A stretch of DNA of 41,854 nucleotides from a virus (IMGVR_UViG_3300028364_000065:1-41854); one strand, 5' to 3'. Counted from the first letter of the stretch, positions 7,208-16,701 are shown. Made by a program: numbers and translations. The notes: generated by a model not told the origin, from the sequence alone.

Positions 7208-9921
7208 GCGTGAAATATGGTTCCGGCAAGGGCAAGTTCGTCGGGCAGTCGCTCGTCTACCCATTCCCGATCCCGCTGGATGCGACACAGCACAACGGCG
7301 CGGTAATCGTTGCTGAGGACGGGCAGCTTTACTATTCCAACGGATCTGATTGGGTAATCCCGTCCGAGGTCGTGGAAATCTCGCGGCCTTCAGCGCGCGT
7401 CCCGACCAACTCGATGGAGCAGACGCAATTGCGATTATCTGCATTTAGAAGTCCCGCTGGCCTTTCGCAGGTCGGCATTCTATTCGAGATCAGCATGAAC
7501 GGCGTGGACTTTGTCGATGCGGAGACCCGACTGGTCAACGATGAGTTTGCTTCGCTCTACCAGCTTCTGTATCCCGAGGACGGTTTCGAGTCAGGCGACG
7601 AGATTTTCTGGCGCGGCAAGTATATTGGAACAGAGGGTGGTCAGTCCGATTTCTCGATCCCATTTCGGCAGACCTTCCCCAAGCTGATCGATGACCCCAT
7701 GCCAGTCACTCGCCAGGGCGCAGTCACTGGCACCGTTGAGCTTTCCCCGTTCTTCAGCGCGCTCGGCCTAGACTACGTCGAGACGCAAATTCAGTTTTGG
7801 GAAGACACTGCAAACCCCGCCGTGGACCCCCCGGTGGCAACGGTGACTTCGGTCAGCGGTGCTCTGATCAACTTGCCCACACAGCTGGTCGAAGGCCAAG
7901 CCTATCAGTGGAGCGGACGCTACGGCGGTCGGCAGGGCGGCGCTGGTCCGATCCTCTACACCGCCTTCACAGCACCACGCTTCATCCTCAAGGGTGTCGC
8001 CTCGATGATCTTGATCTACGATCCGGCTTTGGCTCTTAATCGCACGATCAACCTGCCGATGGGCGTCTACGGCGGGATCGTGAACGTAAATGTGGACTGG
8101 GGTGACGGCACTTCGAACGCCTACACCACTGGCGGCATTCGCTCAAAGACCTACGCAGCGGGCGTGACGGGTCTCGTCACTGTGATCATCAGCGGGCAGT
8201 TGGAGCAGTTCGGTGGCAACACAAACATCCAAGGGCTGATCCGAGTGGATAACATAGGTGTCGGCCTGGGCTTGAACTCTCTGCGCGAGATGTTCCGCAA
8301 CGTGACGTCCAATACCATCTTCTGCACGCCCAACATCCCGCCTACGGTCAAGAGCATTCAGGGGATGTTCTTTAACGCGGGTACCGTCACTTTCGACGTG
8401 ACCGGGTTTACTGTAGGCGAAGTGAAGGATTTTACCGAGTGTTTCCTGAATGCAGGGAGCTTTAACCAGAACATTAGCGGCTGGGATGTATCCAACGCCA
8501 ATAGTATGCGTGGTATGTTCCGAACCACGATTACGGGGCTTGATTATGTGTTCAACCAACCAATCGGTAGCTGGGACGTTTCTTCGGTCACGGACATGTC
8601 TTTCATGTTTAGCCGGAACGCGACTAATTCTGATTACTTTTTTAATCAGAACATCGGCGGGTGGGACGTGTCCTCGGTCACTAACATGTTTCAAATGTTC
8701 GGCGCGTCCCTGGTAGGCACTGACAGACCTCATTTGTTCAACAACGGGGGTACCGACTCAATCAAGAATTGGGACGTGTCTTCGGTCACTAACATGTCGC
8801 GCATGTTCTTTGGCTCTGGCGGACAATTCCAACAGCCCATAGCAGATTGGGACGTCTCTAGCGTCACAAATTTTCGTGGAATGTTCGATCGATCATTATT
8901 TAATCAGCCGCTCACGGGTTGGAACATTTCGGCAGCAATTGACGTAAGAGAGATGTTTGCAAATAGCCCATTTAACAACGACGTGAGCAACTGGGTGCTT
9001 CCCGCAAATATTCAGGCGCTTTTTCAAAGCGCAAAATCATTCAACCATCTATCAATTCTGTCTTGGGACACTTCGGGTGTCACAAACATGTCCCGACTGT
9101 TTATGGATGCAGATGCTTTCAACCAACCAATAGGCAGCTGGAACACGTTTAATGTAACCACAATGGAAGAGATGTTCTTTCCCGCGACGATCAACACTCG
9201 AATGAAATTCAACCGGCCCGTTGAGAATTGGGATGTTTCTAAAGTTATCAGCATGAAGCGGATGTTCGGTGGTTCCGGATCTTCGGATTTCAATCAACCA
9301 ATCGCTGCGTGGGACGTTTCCAAGGTCGAAGACTTTTCAGAGATGTTTTTCTGCTCAAATCCAACAAGGCCTAACAATTTCGACCAAGATATATCCGACT
9401 GGAAATTAAATACTCAATCCGCACTGATCAATGCAATGTTTGGTGGGCCGGGCTCTAATTTCTCTGCAGAGAATTACTCCAAACTTCTCGTCGGATGGTC
9501 CAACTCGATCATTGAGCTCAATGGTCCCTTCGGAGTTCTAGCTGGTTTTGGTGACCGCACCTATAACGACACGGATTACTTCGTGGGCGAACTCTACGAG
9601 AACGCTGTCGCGGCGCGTGCCTATCTGAGCAACTCTAACCGCCTGACGGTCTCTGACGCTGGCAATGCGAACGCAGATGGCAACTATCTGTTCGACGGCA
9701 CGGTACAGCTCTATGCCAACGGAAACGACTGGTATTTCATCAAGACCAGCGGTGTCTGGGAATTGCGCGACAACCTCGATGCCGTGCAAGCGACCCAGCA
9801 GGATGTGGGCAATCTCGCGGCACCTCAACTCGTTGATTCATGGAACGGCGATCTGGCAACCGCAACGGTCCTGCGCACGGGTGCGGCGTGGACCATCACA
9901 GACGGAGGGCTTGCAGCATGA
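7204..9921 (+). CDS. Putative receptor-binding tail protein with DUF285 (BspA-type) repeats
   Basis: A 905-residue protein. The N-terminus (1-270) is beta-rich; around residues 295-325 is a PKD-like VDWGDGTSN segment. Residues ~420-745 hold about twelve 23- to 30-residue units of the form FNQPIxxWDVSSVTxMxxMF, the DUF285/BspA-type leucine-rich repeat family otherwise found on bacterial and mycoplasma surface proteins. The C-terminus (~790-905) is a separate domain with YANGNDWYFI. The repeats are visibly AT-richer than neighbouring genes, suggesting transfer. It overlaps genes on both sides, so it belongs to the late operon. A role in adhesion is inferred from repeat type and place. Confidence 0.75.
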   Translation: MSVKYGSGKGKFVGQSLVYPFPIPLDATQHNGAVIVAEDGQLYYSNGSDWVIPSEVVEISRPSARVPTNSMEQTQLRLSAFRSPAGLSQVGILFEISMNGVDFVDAETRLVNDEFASLYQLLYPEDGFESGDEIFWRGKYIGTEGGQSDFSIPFRQTFPKLIDDPMPVTRQGAVTGTVELSPFFSALGLDYVETQIQFWEDTANPAVDPPVATVTSVSGALINLPTQLVEGQAYQWSGRYGGRQGGAGPILYTAFTAPRFILKGVASMILIYDPALALNRTINLPMGVYGGIVNVNVDWGDGTSNAYTTGGIRSKTYAAGVTGLVTVIISGQLEQFGGNTNIQGLIRVDNIGVGLGLNSLREMFRNVTSNTIFCTPNIPPTVKSIQGMFFNAGTVTFDVTGFTVGEVKDFTECFLNAGSFNQNISGWDVSNANSMRGMFRTTITGLDYVFNQPIGSWDVSSVTDMSFMFSRNATNSDYFFNQNIGGWDVSSVTNMFQMFGASLVGTDRPHLFNNGGTDSIKNWDVSSVTNMSRMFFGSGGQFQQPIADWDVSSVTNFRGMFDRSLFNQPLTGWNISAAIDVREMFANSPFNNDVSNWVLPANIQALFQSAKSFNHLSILSWDTSGVTNMSRLFMDADAFNQPIGSWNTFNVTTMEEMFFPATINTRMKFNRPVENWDVSKVISMKRMFGGSGSSDFNQPIAAWDVSKVEDFSEMFFCSNPTRPNNFDQDISDWKLNTQSALINAMFGGPGSNFSAENYSKLLVGWSNSIIELNGPFGVLAGFGDRTYNDTDYFVGELYENAVAARAYLSNSNRLTVSDAGNANADGNYLFDGTVQLYANGNDWYFIKTSGVWELRDNLDAVQATQQDVGNLAAPQLVDSWNGDLATATVLRTGAAWTITDGGLAA
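8455..9441 (+). repeat. DUF285-type coding repeat array (~12 units)
   Basis: Coding repeats of 69-118 bases, each giving a variant of FNQ-I--WDVSSVT-M--MF. Unit starts lie near 8461, 8551, 8641, 8759, 8827, 8899, 8971, 9041, 9119, 9209, 9289 and 9378. They have diverged at the DNA level, and base composition is lower in GC than in the flanks. Confidence 0.85.
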
Positions 9922-10118
9922 CAGAAATGAGAGCAGCGCACGAACTGATAAACGAGACCGACGCGCCGATCTATTGGGTCGCGCACGGTCCTGATCTGGC
10001 CTTTGGCACGCTCCAACCCGGCGGGCACCTAGCTACAGGCCAGGAGACCTTTGAGCAGTTTACCAGCCTGCGATTATGGCGTGGGCGGGTCATCGAACTC
10101 GGAGGCTCGTTCAAATGA
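9918..10118 (+). CDS. Small hypothetical protein of the tail module
   Basis: A 66-residue protein, translationally coupled to both neighbours: its ATG overlaps the adhesin stop and its TGA overlaps the next ATG. No family is recognised. The sequence is soluble and mixed, with WVAHGPDLAFGTLQPGG in the middle, and no membrane segment. The tight coupling with the heme-oxygenase-like gene suggests that they are made together. Function unknown. Confidence 0.55.
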   Translation: MTEMRAAHELINETDAPIYWVAHGPDLAFGTLQPGGHLATGQETFEQFTSLRLWRGRVIELGGSFK

Positions 10119-10615
10119 TGGGAGGTCTATACGTGCTGACCCGCGATCTACACCACGCCTGCGAGCAACATCCGCTGGGACAGGCAATGGTGAACGGCGC
10201 AGTCACCCCGCAACACTGGGCCGACTGGCTCTGGGCCATGCGCTGCTTGCACTCTGTCGTGGACGCAGAACTGCCAGCGCATATGGAGCGCGACGCTCTG
10301 TTTGGTGCCGACCTGTTGGTGCTGCCGAAAGCGCACGCCAGCCGTGCAGCGCTGCGCTATGCGCAAGACCTGATCGGACAGGATTGCACCGGTGCAGCTT
10401 ACGTCCTGCACGGCGCGCATCATTCTGGCGGCCGCGTGCTGGCACCCAAGATGGCCAAGCGGGGCCTGCCATCACTGCACACATCTTATCTTGATGCCGC
10501 TGCCTCGAAAGCATGGATTGTAGCGGCTCGCACCAGACTGGAGGCAACGCAGCAGGCGCGCGCGACTTTCCAGTGCCTGCTCGCGGTGATGGACGAGATC
10601 GAGGCTCGAAAGTGA
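10115..10615 (+). CDS. BphO-like heme oxygenase fold protein
   Basis: A 166-residue protein resembling bacterial biliverdin-forming heme oxygenases. The N-terminal helix TRDLHHACEQHPLGQAM has the H-x3-E spacing (His13, Glu17) of the heme-ligand helix, then a G-x-x-T...W..WL stretch typical of the next helices. Residues 94-110, AAYVLHGAHHSGGRVLA, match the BphO distal-helix pattern YVLEGs-LGGr. Family length is about 180-200, so this is slightly short. Heme oxygenases open heme to biliverdin, iron and CO. Its place between adhesin and hub genes is odd; it might have lost catalysis and serve structurally. The ATG at 10115 has GGAGG nine bases upstream; a GTG at 10133 also has GGAGG. Confidence 0.6.
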   Translation: MMGGLYVLTRDLHHACEQHPLGQAMVNGAVTPQHWADWLWAMRCLHSVVDAELPAHMERDALFGADLLVLPKAHASRAALRYAQDLIGQDCTGAAYVLHGAHHSGGRVLAPKMAKRGLPSLHTSYLDAAASKAWIVAARTRLEATQQARATFQCLLAVMDEIEARK

Positions 10616-11496
10616 AGGCCTTGCCCCCCGATCTGCAAGCCCATCTGGACAGCGCAGCAACCACGCTGGCCTGGTGCTGGCGTATCACGCGGGCTGACGG
10701 TGTTGTGCTCGGCTTCACCGATCATGATCGCCACCTGACCTTCGATGGAACCAGTTTCGAGCCCGAAAGCGGGCTTGTGGCCTCTGAGCTCCGCTCGGGC
10801 TCAGACCTCTCGGTCGATGCCCAAGACGCCGAGGGCGTGCTGACTTCCGACCGGATCACCGAGACCGACATCGCCGATGGCCGCTGGGACAATGCCGCAG
10901 TCGAGGTCTGGCGGGTGAACTGGGCCGACACCGGCCAGCGCGCACTTCTGCGCCGCGGGGCGATCGGCCAGATCAGGCGTGGTCGCTTGGCCTTTGTCGC
11001 CGAGGTGCGCAGCATGGCTCATGTGCTGGGACAGACCATCGGGCGCAGTTTCCAGGGCACATGCGACGCAGCATTGGGGGATGCGCGCTGCGGGATTGAT
11101 CTGGAGAGCCCCGCATTCAAGGGCACAGGCCTCGTGACAGAGCTGCTGCGCGACCGCGCGTTTCTCGCCTCGGGCATTTTCAGCTTTGCGGATGGGTGGT
11201 TTTCCGGAGGGACGGTTCAATGGTCCTCGGGCGCCAATGACGGACGGCAGGCTGAGGTCCTGATCCATACGGTCGCAGGCGGCATCGTGACCGTGACGCT
11301 GCTCGAAGCCCCGGTGCGGCCGATCGCTGTCAGCGATACCTTCGTGATCCGCGCTGGCTGTGACAAGCGCGCCGAGACCTGCCAAGCCAAATTCGCCAAT
11401 ATGGTGAACTTTCGCGGCTTTCCCGACATCCCCGGCCAGGACGCCGTGATCCGCTATGCCACCAAGGACGGTCGGCACCAGGGCAATGTGCTATGA
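10612..11496 (+). CDS. Baseplate hub protein, DUF2163 (GTA gp13-like)
   Basis: A 294-residue protein of the DUF2163/BR0599 family, which forms the hub below the distal tail ring in gene transfer agents. Family features are the N-terminal TLAWCWRITRADG, GFTDHDRHL, and the C-terminal cysteine cluster AGCDKRAETCQAKF followed by NFRGFPDIPG. Translation starts at GTG overlapping the previous stop (GTGA). It is followed directly by the NlpC/P60 peptidase and megatron, the standard gp13-gp14-gp15 order. The cysteines in the C-terminal domain suggest metal or Fe-S binding, as reported for the GTA hub. Confidence 0.9.
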   Translation: MKALPPDLQAHLDSAATTLAWCWRITRADGVVLGFTDHDRHLTFDGTSFEPESGLVASELRSGSDLSVDAQDAEGVLTSDRITETDIADGRWDNAAVEVWRVNWADTGQRALLRRGAIGQIRRGRLAFVAEVRSMAHVLGQTIGRSFQGTCDAALGDARCGIDLESPAFKGTGLVTELLRDRAFLASGIFSFADGWFSGGTVQWSSGANDGRQAEVLIHTVAGGIVTVTLLEAPVRPIAVSDTFVIRAGCDKRAETCQAKFANMVNFRGFPDIPGQDAVIRYATKDGRHQGNVL

Positions 11497-11978
11497 GCAA
11501 AGCAAAACAACGCCGCGCGCCGCACCCGGCCGATCCGGACGTGGTGGTGGCGGCCGCGCGCGCATGGCTCGGCACGCCCTATCACGATCAGGCCAGCGTG
11601 AAGGGCGTTGGGTGCGACTGCCTTGGCCTTGCACGCGGTGTCTGGCGCGAAGTGGTGGGCGTGGAACCTGTGCCGGTGCCGCCCTACAGCCGCGACTGGG
11701 GCGAGACGGGGCAGCGCGAGGTCCTCTTTGAAGGCGCCGCGCAAGCCATGATCCGGATCCCGGTCGAGAGCGCAAGTCCCGGCGACATGGTTCTTTTCCG
11801 CATGCTGCGCGGCGCGATCGTAAAACATGTCGGGATCCTCACCGAGTCTGACCGCTTTTTGCACTCCTACGACCGCCTCGGTGTGATCGAGGAACCCCTG
11901 ACCGATGCCTGGCGGCGGCGCATCGCCTTTGCCTTCCGTTTTCCGCGCAGCAAGCGCACCCGCAGAAAGAGACCCTGA
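11493..11978 (+). CDS. Tail-tip NlpC/P60 peptidoglycan peptidase (GTA gp14-like)
   Basis: A 161-residue cysteine peptidase of the phage TIGR02219 group that cuts peptide cross-links in the wall during DNA entry. The catalytic cysteine is Cys43 in VGCDCLGLARG, the histidine is His112 in VKHVGIL, and His124 is a candidate third residue. The N-terminal WLGTPYHDQ is typical. It has no signal peptide, as expected for a virion protein. It overlaps DUF2163 by four bases and lies four bases before the megatron. The C-terminal basic tail (SKRTRRKRP) may contact the partner. Confidence 0.9.
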   Translation: MSKAKQRRAPHPADPDVVVAAARAWLGTPYHDQASVKGVGCDCLGLARGVWREVVGVEPVPVPPYSRDWGETGQREVLFEGAAQAMIRIPVESASPGDMVLFRMLRGAIVKHVGILTESDRFLHSYDRLGVIEEPLTDAWRRRIAFAFRFPRSKRTRRKRP

Positions 11979-11981
11979 CGC

Positions 11982-14900
11982 ATGGCAACACTTGTTCTTG
12001 GCGCCGTCGGCACCGCCATCGGCGGCTCGCTGATCTCTAGCACCGTTCTTGGCTTTACCGGTGCGGCCATCGGCGGGTTTGTCGGCTCCACCATCGGATC
12101 TGTCGTGGACAGCTGGATCGTCTCATCGCTCACACCCGGCCAGCGGATCGAAGGCGCACGGCTCGACAGCCTGCGCATCACCTCCTCCACCGAGGGTGCA
12201 ATCCTGCCCCGCGTCTACGGGCGCATGCGCATGGGCGGAAACCTAATCTGGGCCACGGATTTTCGGGAGGAGACGCGCACGACCCGCCAGGGCGGTGGCA
12301 AAGGCGGTGGTCCAAGTGTTACCACCACCGAATACCTCTACTACGCCAGCTTCGCGGTGGCGATCTGCGAGGGCCCAATCAGCGGAATCGGCCGCATCTG
12401 GGCCGATGGCAAGCCTATGGATATGGAGGGCGTGGTCTGGCGCTGGTACCGGGGCGACGAGGGCCAGTTGCCTGACACCTTCATCGCGGCCAAGATGGGT
12501 GCGGACGCAACGCCCGCCTATCGCGGCACCGCCTACGTCGTGTTCGAGGAGCTCGCACTCGAGAAGTTCGGCAACCGCCTGCCGCAGCTGACCTTCGAGG
12601 TGTTCCGCCCGCTCGCCGACCCTGACACCGCCGAGGGTATGACCAAGGCGGTGACCATCAACCCGGCTTCCGGTGAGTTTAGCTACGCCACCCAGATCGT
12701 GCGCAAAACCGAAGGCGGGACCACCACAGCGGAGAACGCCAACGCGCTGGCCAACACGGCCGACTTTGTGGTCGCCATGGATCGGCTGCAAGCGCAGGCG
12801 CCCGAAGTGGAGAGCGCCTCTCTTGTCGTCGCGTGGTTCGGGGACGACCTGCGCGCGGGGAACTGCAAGGTTCGACCGGGCGTCGAGGTGGCCAGCAAGA
12901 GCACGACGCCCGCCTGGTCGGTCAACGGCGTGGCCCGCGCGAGCGCCTACCTTGTGAGCCAAGACAGCGACAACCGCCCCGTCTACGGTGGGACGCCGAG
13001 CGACCTTTCGGTGGTGCAGTCCATACAGGAGGTGAAGGATCGCGGGCTGCGCGTGACTTTCTATCCCTTTATGCTGATGGACGTACCCTCGGACAACACC
13101 CTGCCAAACCCCTACAGCGACAACGCCGCCAGCGCTGGGCAACCGGCGTTTCCATGGCGCGGTCGGATCACATGCAGCCCGGCGGCGGGTTTCGCAGGCA
13201 CGGTCGACAAGACCGCAACGGCAGCGGCGCAGGTCGCGGCACTCTTCGGCGCGGCCACGCCCGCCAACTTCGCGGTCTCGGGCACGACTGTCAGCTTTAC
13301 CGGCCCTGCCAGCGAATGGAGCGTGCGACGGATGATCCTGCACTACGCCCACCTCTGCAAAGCCGCCGGTGGTGTCGACGCCTTCATCATAGGCTCGGAG
13401 ATGCGCAGGCTGACGCAGGTACGGTCGGCGGCCGGGACATACCCGAGCGTCCAGCAGCTGCGCGATCTGGCGGCCGACGTGCGCGCGATATTGGGCCCAG
13501 GCACCAAGATCAGCTATGCGTCCGACTGGTCAGAGTATTTCGGCCACCACCCAGACGATGGGAGCGGCGACGTTTACTTCCATCTTGATCCGCTCTGGGC
13601 GGACCAGAACATCGACTTCATCGGCATCGACAATTACATGCCGTTGTCCGACTGGCGCGACGGCTACGAGCACCTAGACGCCCAGAACTGGCCGGTGATC
13701 TACGACCGCGCCTACCTGCAATCCAACATCGAGGGCGGCGAAGGCTTCGAGTGGTTCTACGCCAGCACGGCGGACCGCGCCGCGCAGAACCGCACGCCAA
13801 TCACCGATGGCTCCGCTGGCAAGCCATGGGTCTTTCGCAACAAGGACCTGCGCAGCTGGTGGACCAATCCGCATTTCAACCGGCCCGGCGGCGTCGAGAG
13901 CGCCACGCCCACCGCTTGGGTGCCGCAATCCAAACCCTTCTGGTTCACCGAGTTCGGATGCCCCGCCGTTGATCGCGGCACAAACCAGCCCAACGTGTTC
14001 TATGACCCCAAATCCTCCGAAAGCGCCGTGCCGCATTCCTCACGCGGCTGGCGCGACGACGCGATCCAGCGCGCCTATCTCGAAGCGACGCTCGACCATT
14101 GGGGCAAGCCTGCGAACAACCCGGTCTCGAGCGTCTATGGCGCTCCGATGGTGCATGTGCCGGAATGTGCTGCATGGACGTGGGACGCCCGCCCTTATCC
14201 CTTCTTTCCCGAGCTGGCGGATGTCTGGACGGACGGGGCCAACTGGCGGCTGGGCCACTGGCTGACCGGGCGGCTGGGATCGGTGTCGCTGGCCGCACTT
14301 GTCCGCACGCTCTGCCTGCGCGCCGGTCTGCCCGAAGAGCGGATCGACGTCAGCGGGCTTTGGGGCGCGGTCGAGGGCTATGTGATCACCGCTCTGGAAG
14401 CGCCCCGCACCTCGCTGACTACGCTGGCGCGGCATTTCGGTTTTGATGCCATCGAAAGCGAGGGCATGATCCGCTTTCTGATGCGCGGCCGCGCGCCGGT
14501 CGCGACGATCTCGCCCGAGGACATGGTCGCCGCGCAAAACGGCAACGGCGAGGTGATCGAGCTTACCCGCGGGCAGGAGACGGAGCTGCCGCAGGCTCTC
14601 AAATGGCAGATGGCGCGCTCTGATGAGGACTATGACTCAGCTGTGGTTGAGGCGCGCAGGATCACCGTGGAGGCGTCCCGCGTAAGCGCGGAGGCATTCC
14701 CGATCGCTTTGCCACCGGAAGAGGCGGAACGGCGCTGCCGACGTGCGCTGATGGAGGCTTGGGTGGGACGGGAAAGCGCAGCCTTCCGCCTGCCGCCCTC
14801 GCGGCTGGCCATCGATCCCGGCGACGTGCTGCGGCTGGATCACGACGACCGCCTGATCGACCTGCGCGTGATCTCCGTGGCCGACAGCGACGCGCGGTCG

Positions 14901-15947
14901 ATGGACACGCTGTTTCAGGACCGCATGGTCTATGATCTGCCACCCGGCCAGCCGCGCGCGACCTCGCTTGCCCAGCCCGTTGTCTTTGGCGGAACGGAGG
15001 TGGTGTTTCTCGATGTGCCGCAGCTTACCGAAGCGGAGACGGACCACCAGCCGCTGATCGCGGGTTTCGCCCGCCCTTGGCCGGGAAACGTCGCCGTGTG
15101 GCGCAGCTATTCAGACGAAGGATTTGAGCTCTTTCAAACATTCGGCACGCAGGCGCGCCTTGGCACTCTCGCCGCGGACCTTGCAGCTGGGCCGACCTCG
15201 CGCTTTGACATGGCCAACGCGCTGGTGGTCGATCTGCGCAGCGGCACGCTCGAGAACGTCACGGACCTTGCGCTCTTTGGTGGCGCCAACGCCCTCGCGG
15301 TAGAAAGCGCGCCCGGCGTCTGGGAGGTCGTGCAAGCCAGCCGCGCGGAGCTGGTGGCAAAAGGCCGCTATCGCCTCACCCGCCTCCTGCGCGGTCAACG
15401 TGGTACCGAGCAGGCGGTCGCGGCAAATGTAGCGGCAGGGGCGCGTTTTGTCGTGCTGGACGCCGCGCTGGCGCGCATGCCGCTCGCTCTGGCCGATCTC
15501 GGCTTGCCGTGGAAATGGCGCATCGGCCCGGCCTCGCTGCCCTTCACTGACGACAGCTACGTCGGCGCCTCCTTCACGCCCACAGGCGCGGGGCTGCGTC
15601 CCTTCTCGGTCGGCCATGTCGAGCAGCCGTCGCGGCGCGGGCGCATCCCGGGCGATCTGACGATCCGCTGGACGCGGCGCGACCGCGCTTTGCTCAGCGA
15701 CAGCTGGGCAGTGGTCGAGGTGCCTATGTCCGAGTCAAGCGAGGCCTATGAGATCGACATCCTCGACGGCGCAACTGTTAAGAGAACCTTTACAGTTGCC
15801 ACCCCAAGCGCGCTCTACACCGCCGCAGAGCAGGTGGCAGACTGGGGAGCCACGCTCGGACCCGGCGACACCCTCGATATCCGCATCGCACAGCTCTCCG
15901 CGCTCGTCGGGCGCGGCGCCACCCGGACAATAACCCTGACTTTCTGA
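11982..15947 (+). CDS. Host-specificity tail protein with GTA TIM-barrel domain (megatron)
   Basis: A 1321-residue protein homologous to gp15 of the Rhodobacter gene transfer agent. Residues ~5-45 are glycine-rich and hydrophobic and may insert in a membrane. Around 440-740 lies the GTA TIM-barrel-like region (SYASDWSEYFGHH, FIGIDNYMPLSDW, KPFWFTEFGCPAVD), resembling glycoside hydrolases; a phage tail domain follows (~780-960), then a beta-rich C-terminus. It closes the tail tip and may digest surface polysaccharide. It starts four bases after the peptidase. Similarity and order leave little doubt on identity; enzymatic activity is not proven for the family. Confidence 0.92.
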   Translation: MATLVLGAVGTAIGGSLISSTVLGFTGAAIGGFVGSTIGSVVDSWIVSSLTPGQRIEGARLDSLRITSSTEGAILPRVYGRMRMGGNLIWATDFREETRTTRQGGGKGGGPSVTTTEYLYYASFAVAICEGPISGIGRIWADGKPMDMEGVVWRWYRGDEGQLPDTFIAAKMGADATPAYRGTAYVVFEELALEKFGNRLPQLTFEVFRPLADPDTAEGMTKAVTINPASGEFSYATQIVRKTEGGTTTAENANALANTADFVVAMDRLQAQAPEVESASLVVAWFGDDLRAGNCKVRPGVEVASKSTTPAWSVNGVARASAYLVSQDSDNRPVYGGTPSDLSVVQSIQEVKDRGLRVTFYPFMLMDVPSDNTLPNPYSDNAASAGQPAFPWRGRITCSPAAGFAGTVDKTATAAAQVAALFGAATPANFAVSGTTVSFTGPASEWSVRRMILHYAHLCKAAGGVDAFIIGSEMRRLTQVRSAAGTYPSVQQLRDLAADVRAILGPGTKISYASDWSEYFGHHPDDGSGDVYFHLDPLWADQNIDFIGIDNYMPLSDWRDGYEHLDAQNWPVIYDRAYLQSNIEGGEGFEWFYASTADRAAQNRTPITDGSAGKPWVFRNKDLRSWWTNPHFNRPGGVESATPTAWVPQSKPFWFTEFGCPAVDRGTNQPNVFYDPKSSESAVPHSSRGWRDDAIQRAYLEATLDHWGKPANNPVSSVYGAPMVHVPECAAWTWDARPYPFFPELADVWTDGANWRLGHWLTGRLGSVSLAALVRTLCLRAGLPEERIDVSGLWGAVEGYVITALEAPRTSLTTLARHFGFDAIESEGMIRFLMRGRAPVATISPEDMVAAQNGNGEVIELTRGQETELPQALKWQMARSDEDYDSAVVEARRITVEASRVSAEAFPIALPPEEAERRCRRALMEAWVGRESAAFRLPPSRLAIDPGDVLRLDHDDRLIDLRVISVADSDARSMDTLFQDRMVYDLPPGQPRATSLAQPVVFGGTEVVFLDVPQLTEAETDHQPLIAGFARPWPGNVAVWRSYSDEGFELFQTFGTQARLGTLAADLAAGPTSRFDMANALVVDLRSGTLENVTDLALFGGANALAVESAPGVWEVVQASRAELVAKGRYRLTRLLRGQRGTEQAVAANVAAGARFVVLDAALARMPLALADLGLPWKWRIGPASLPFTDDSYVGASFTPTGAGLRPFSVGHVEQPSRRGRIPGDLTIRWTRRDRALLSDSWAVVEVPMSESSEAYEIDILDGATVKRTFTVATPSALYTAAEQVADWGATLGPGDTLDIRIAQLSALVGRGATRTITLTF

Positions 15948-15957
15948 AGGACACCCC

Positions 15958-16701
15958 ATGGCCGATACCACCACCAACCTCGCGCTGCCATTCATCCTGG
16001 CGGCGCAGGCCCAGAAGCATGTCACCCACAACGAGGCCCTGCGCCTGCTCGATGGCCTGATCCAGATGTCCGTGCTCAACCGCAACCTCGCAGCGCCGCC
16101 CGCCGCTCCGATCGAGGGCGCGCGTTACATCGTGGCCAGTGGTGCGAGCGGCGCGTGGTCGGGCTGGACCGGGGACATTGCGCTCTGGTCCGACGGCGCA
16201 TGGCTGCGCCTGCCAGCCCGCACCGGCTGGGTGGTCTGGGTGCAGGATGAGGCCCGCGTGGTCGTGCGGATCGGTGCAGCCTGGACGCCGCTGGACGCAG
16301 CCATGGGATTGCTGGCGCAGGCGGGCAGTGTCGAGGTCGCCAAGGGCGCGTTGGGCAGCACCACGGGCATGGCGGTCCTCGAGCAGACCCTCTCTGGCCT
16401 CTCAGGGGCCACCGTCACCTCCACCATCGAAATCCCCAACCGCGCCATCGTTCTCGGCGTCTCGACCCGGACCACCACAACGATTACCGGCGCGACCTCC
16501 TACGATTGCGGGATCGCGGGCGAGGCCGACAAGTTTGGCGGGGCGCTCGGCGTGGCCGCCGGTAGTACCAACACCGGCGTGATTGGCCCGCAGGCGTTCT
16601 ATGCAGACACGCCAATCCTGCTCACCGCCCAAGGCGGCAGTTTCACCGGCGGTGCCGTGCGCATCGCCATCCACTATCTGACGCTGGGAGGGCCCAACTG
16701 A
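15958..16701 (+). CDS. DUF2793 family tail/fibre protein
   Basis: A 247-residue protein of the DUF2793 family, found downstream of megatron genes in Rhodobacterales phages and gene transfer agents. The N-terminal region TNLALPFILAAQAQKHVTHN is diagnostic, followed by a WSGWTGDIALWSDGAW segment. The C-terminal ~100 residues are beta-rich and may bind surface structures. An AAGGAC element precedes the ATG. It is thought to be a tail-tip or head-spike component; the role is not settled in the family. Confidence 0.85.
   Translation: MADTTTNLALPFILAAQAQKHVTHNEALRLLDGLIQMSVLNRNLAAPPAAPIEGARYIVASGASGAWSGWTGDIALWSDGAWLRLPARTGWVVWVQDEARVVVRIGAAWTPLDAAMGLLAQAGSVEVAKGALGSTTGMAVLEQTLSGLSGATVTSTIEIPNRAIVLGVSTRTTTTITGATSYDCGIAGEADKFGGALGVAAGSTNTGVIGPQAFYADTPILLTAQGGSFTGGAVRIAIHYLTLGGPN

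Noticed and set aside
8455-9441. A CRISPR array
   Set aside because: The repeats are coding, diverged and in frame; no constant repeats with unique spacers were seen here or elsewhere.
7204-9921. A diversity-generating retroelement target
   Set aside because: No reverse transcriptase gene and no template repeat with A-specific changes anywhere in the window.
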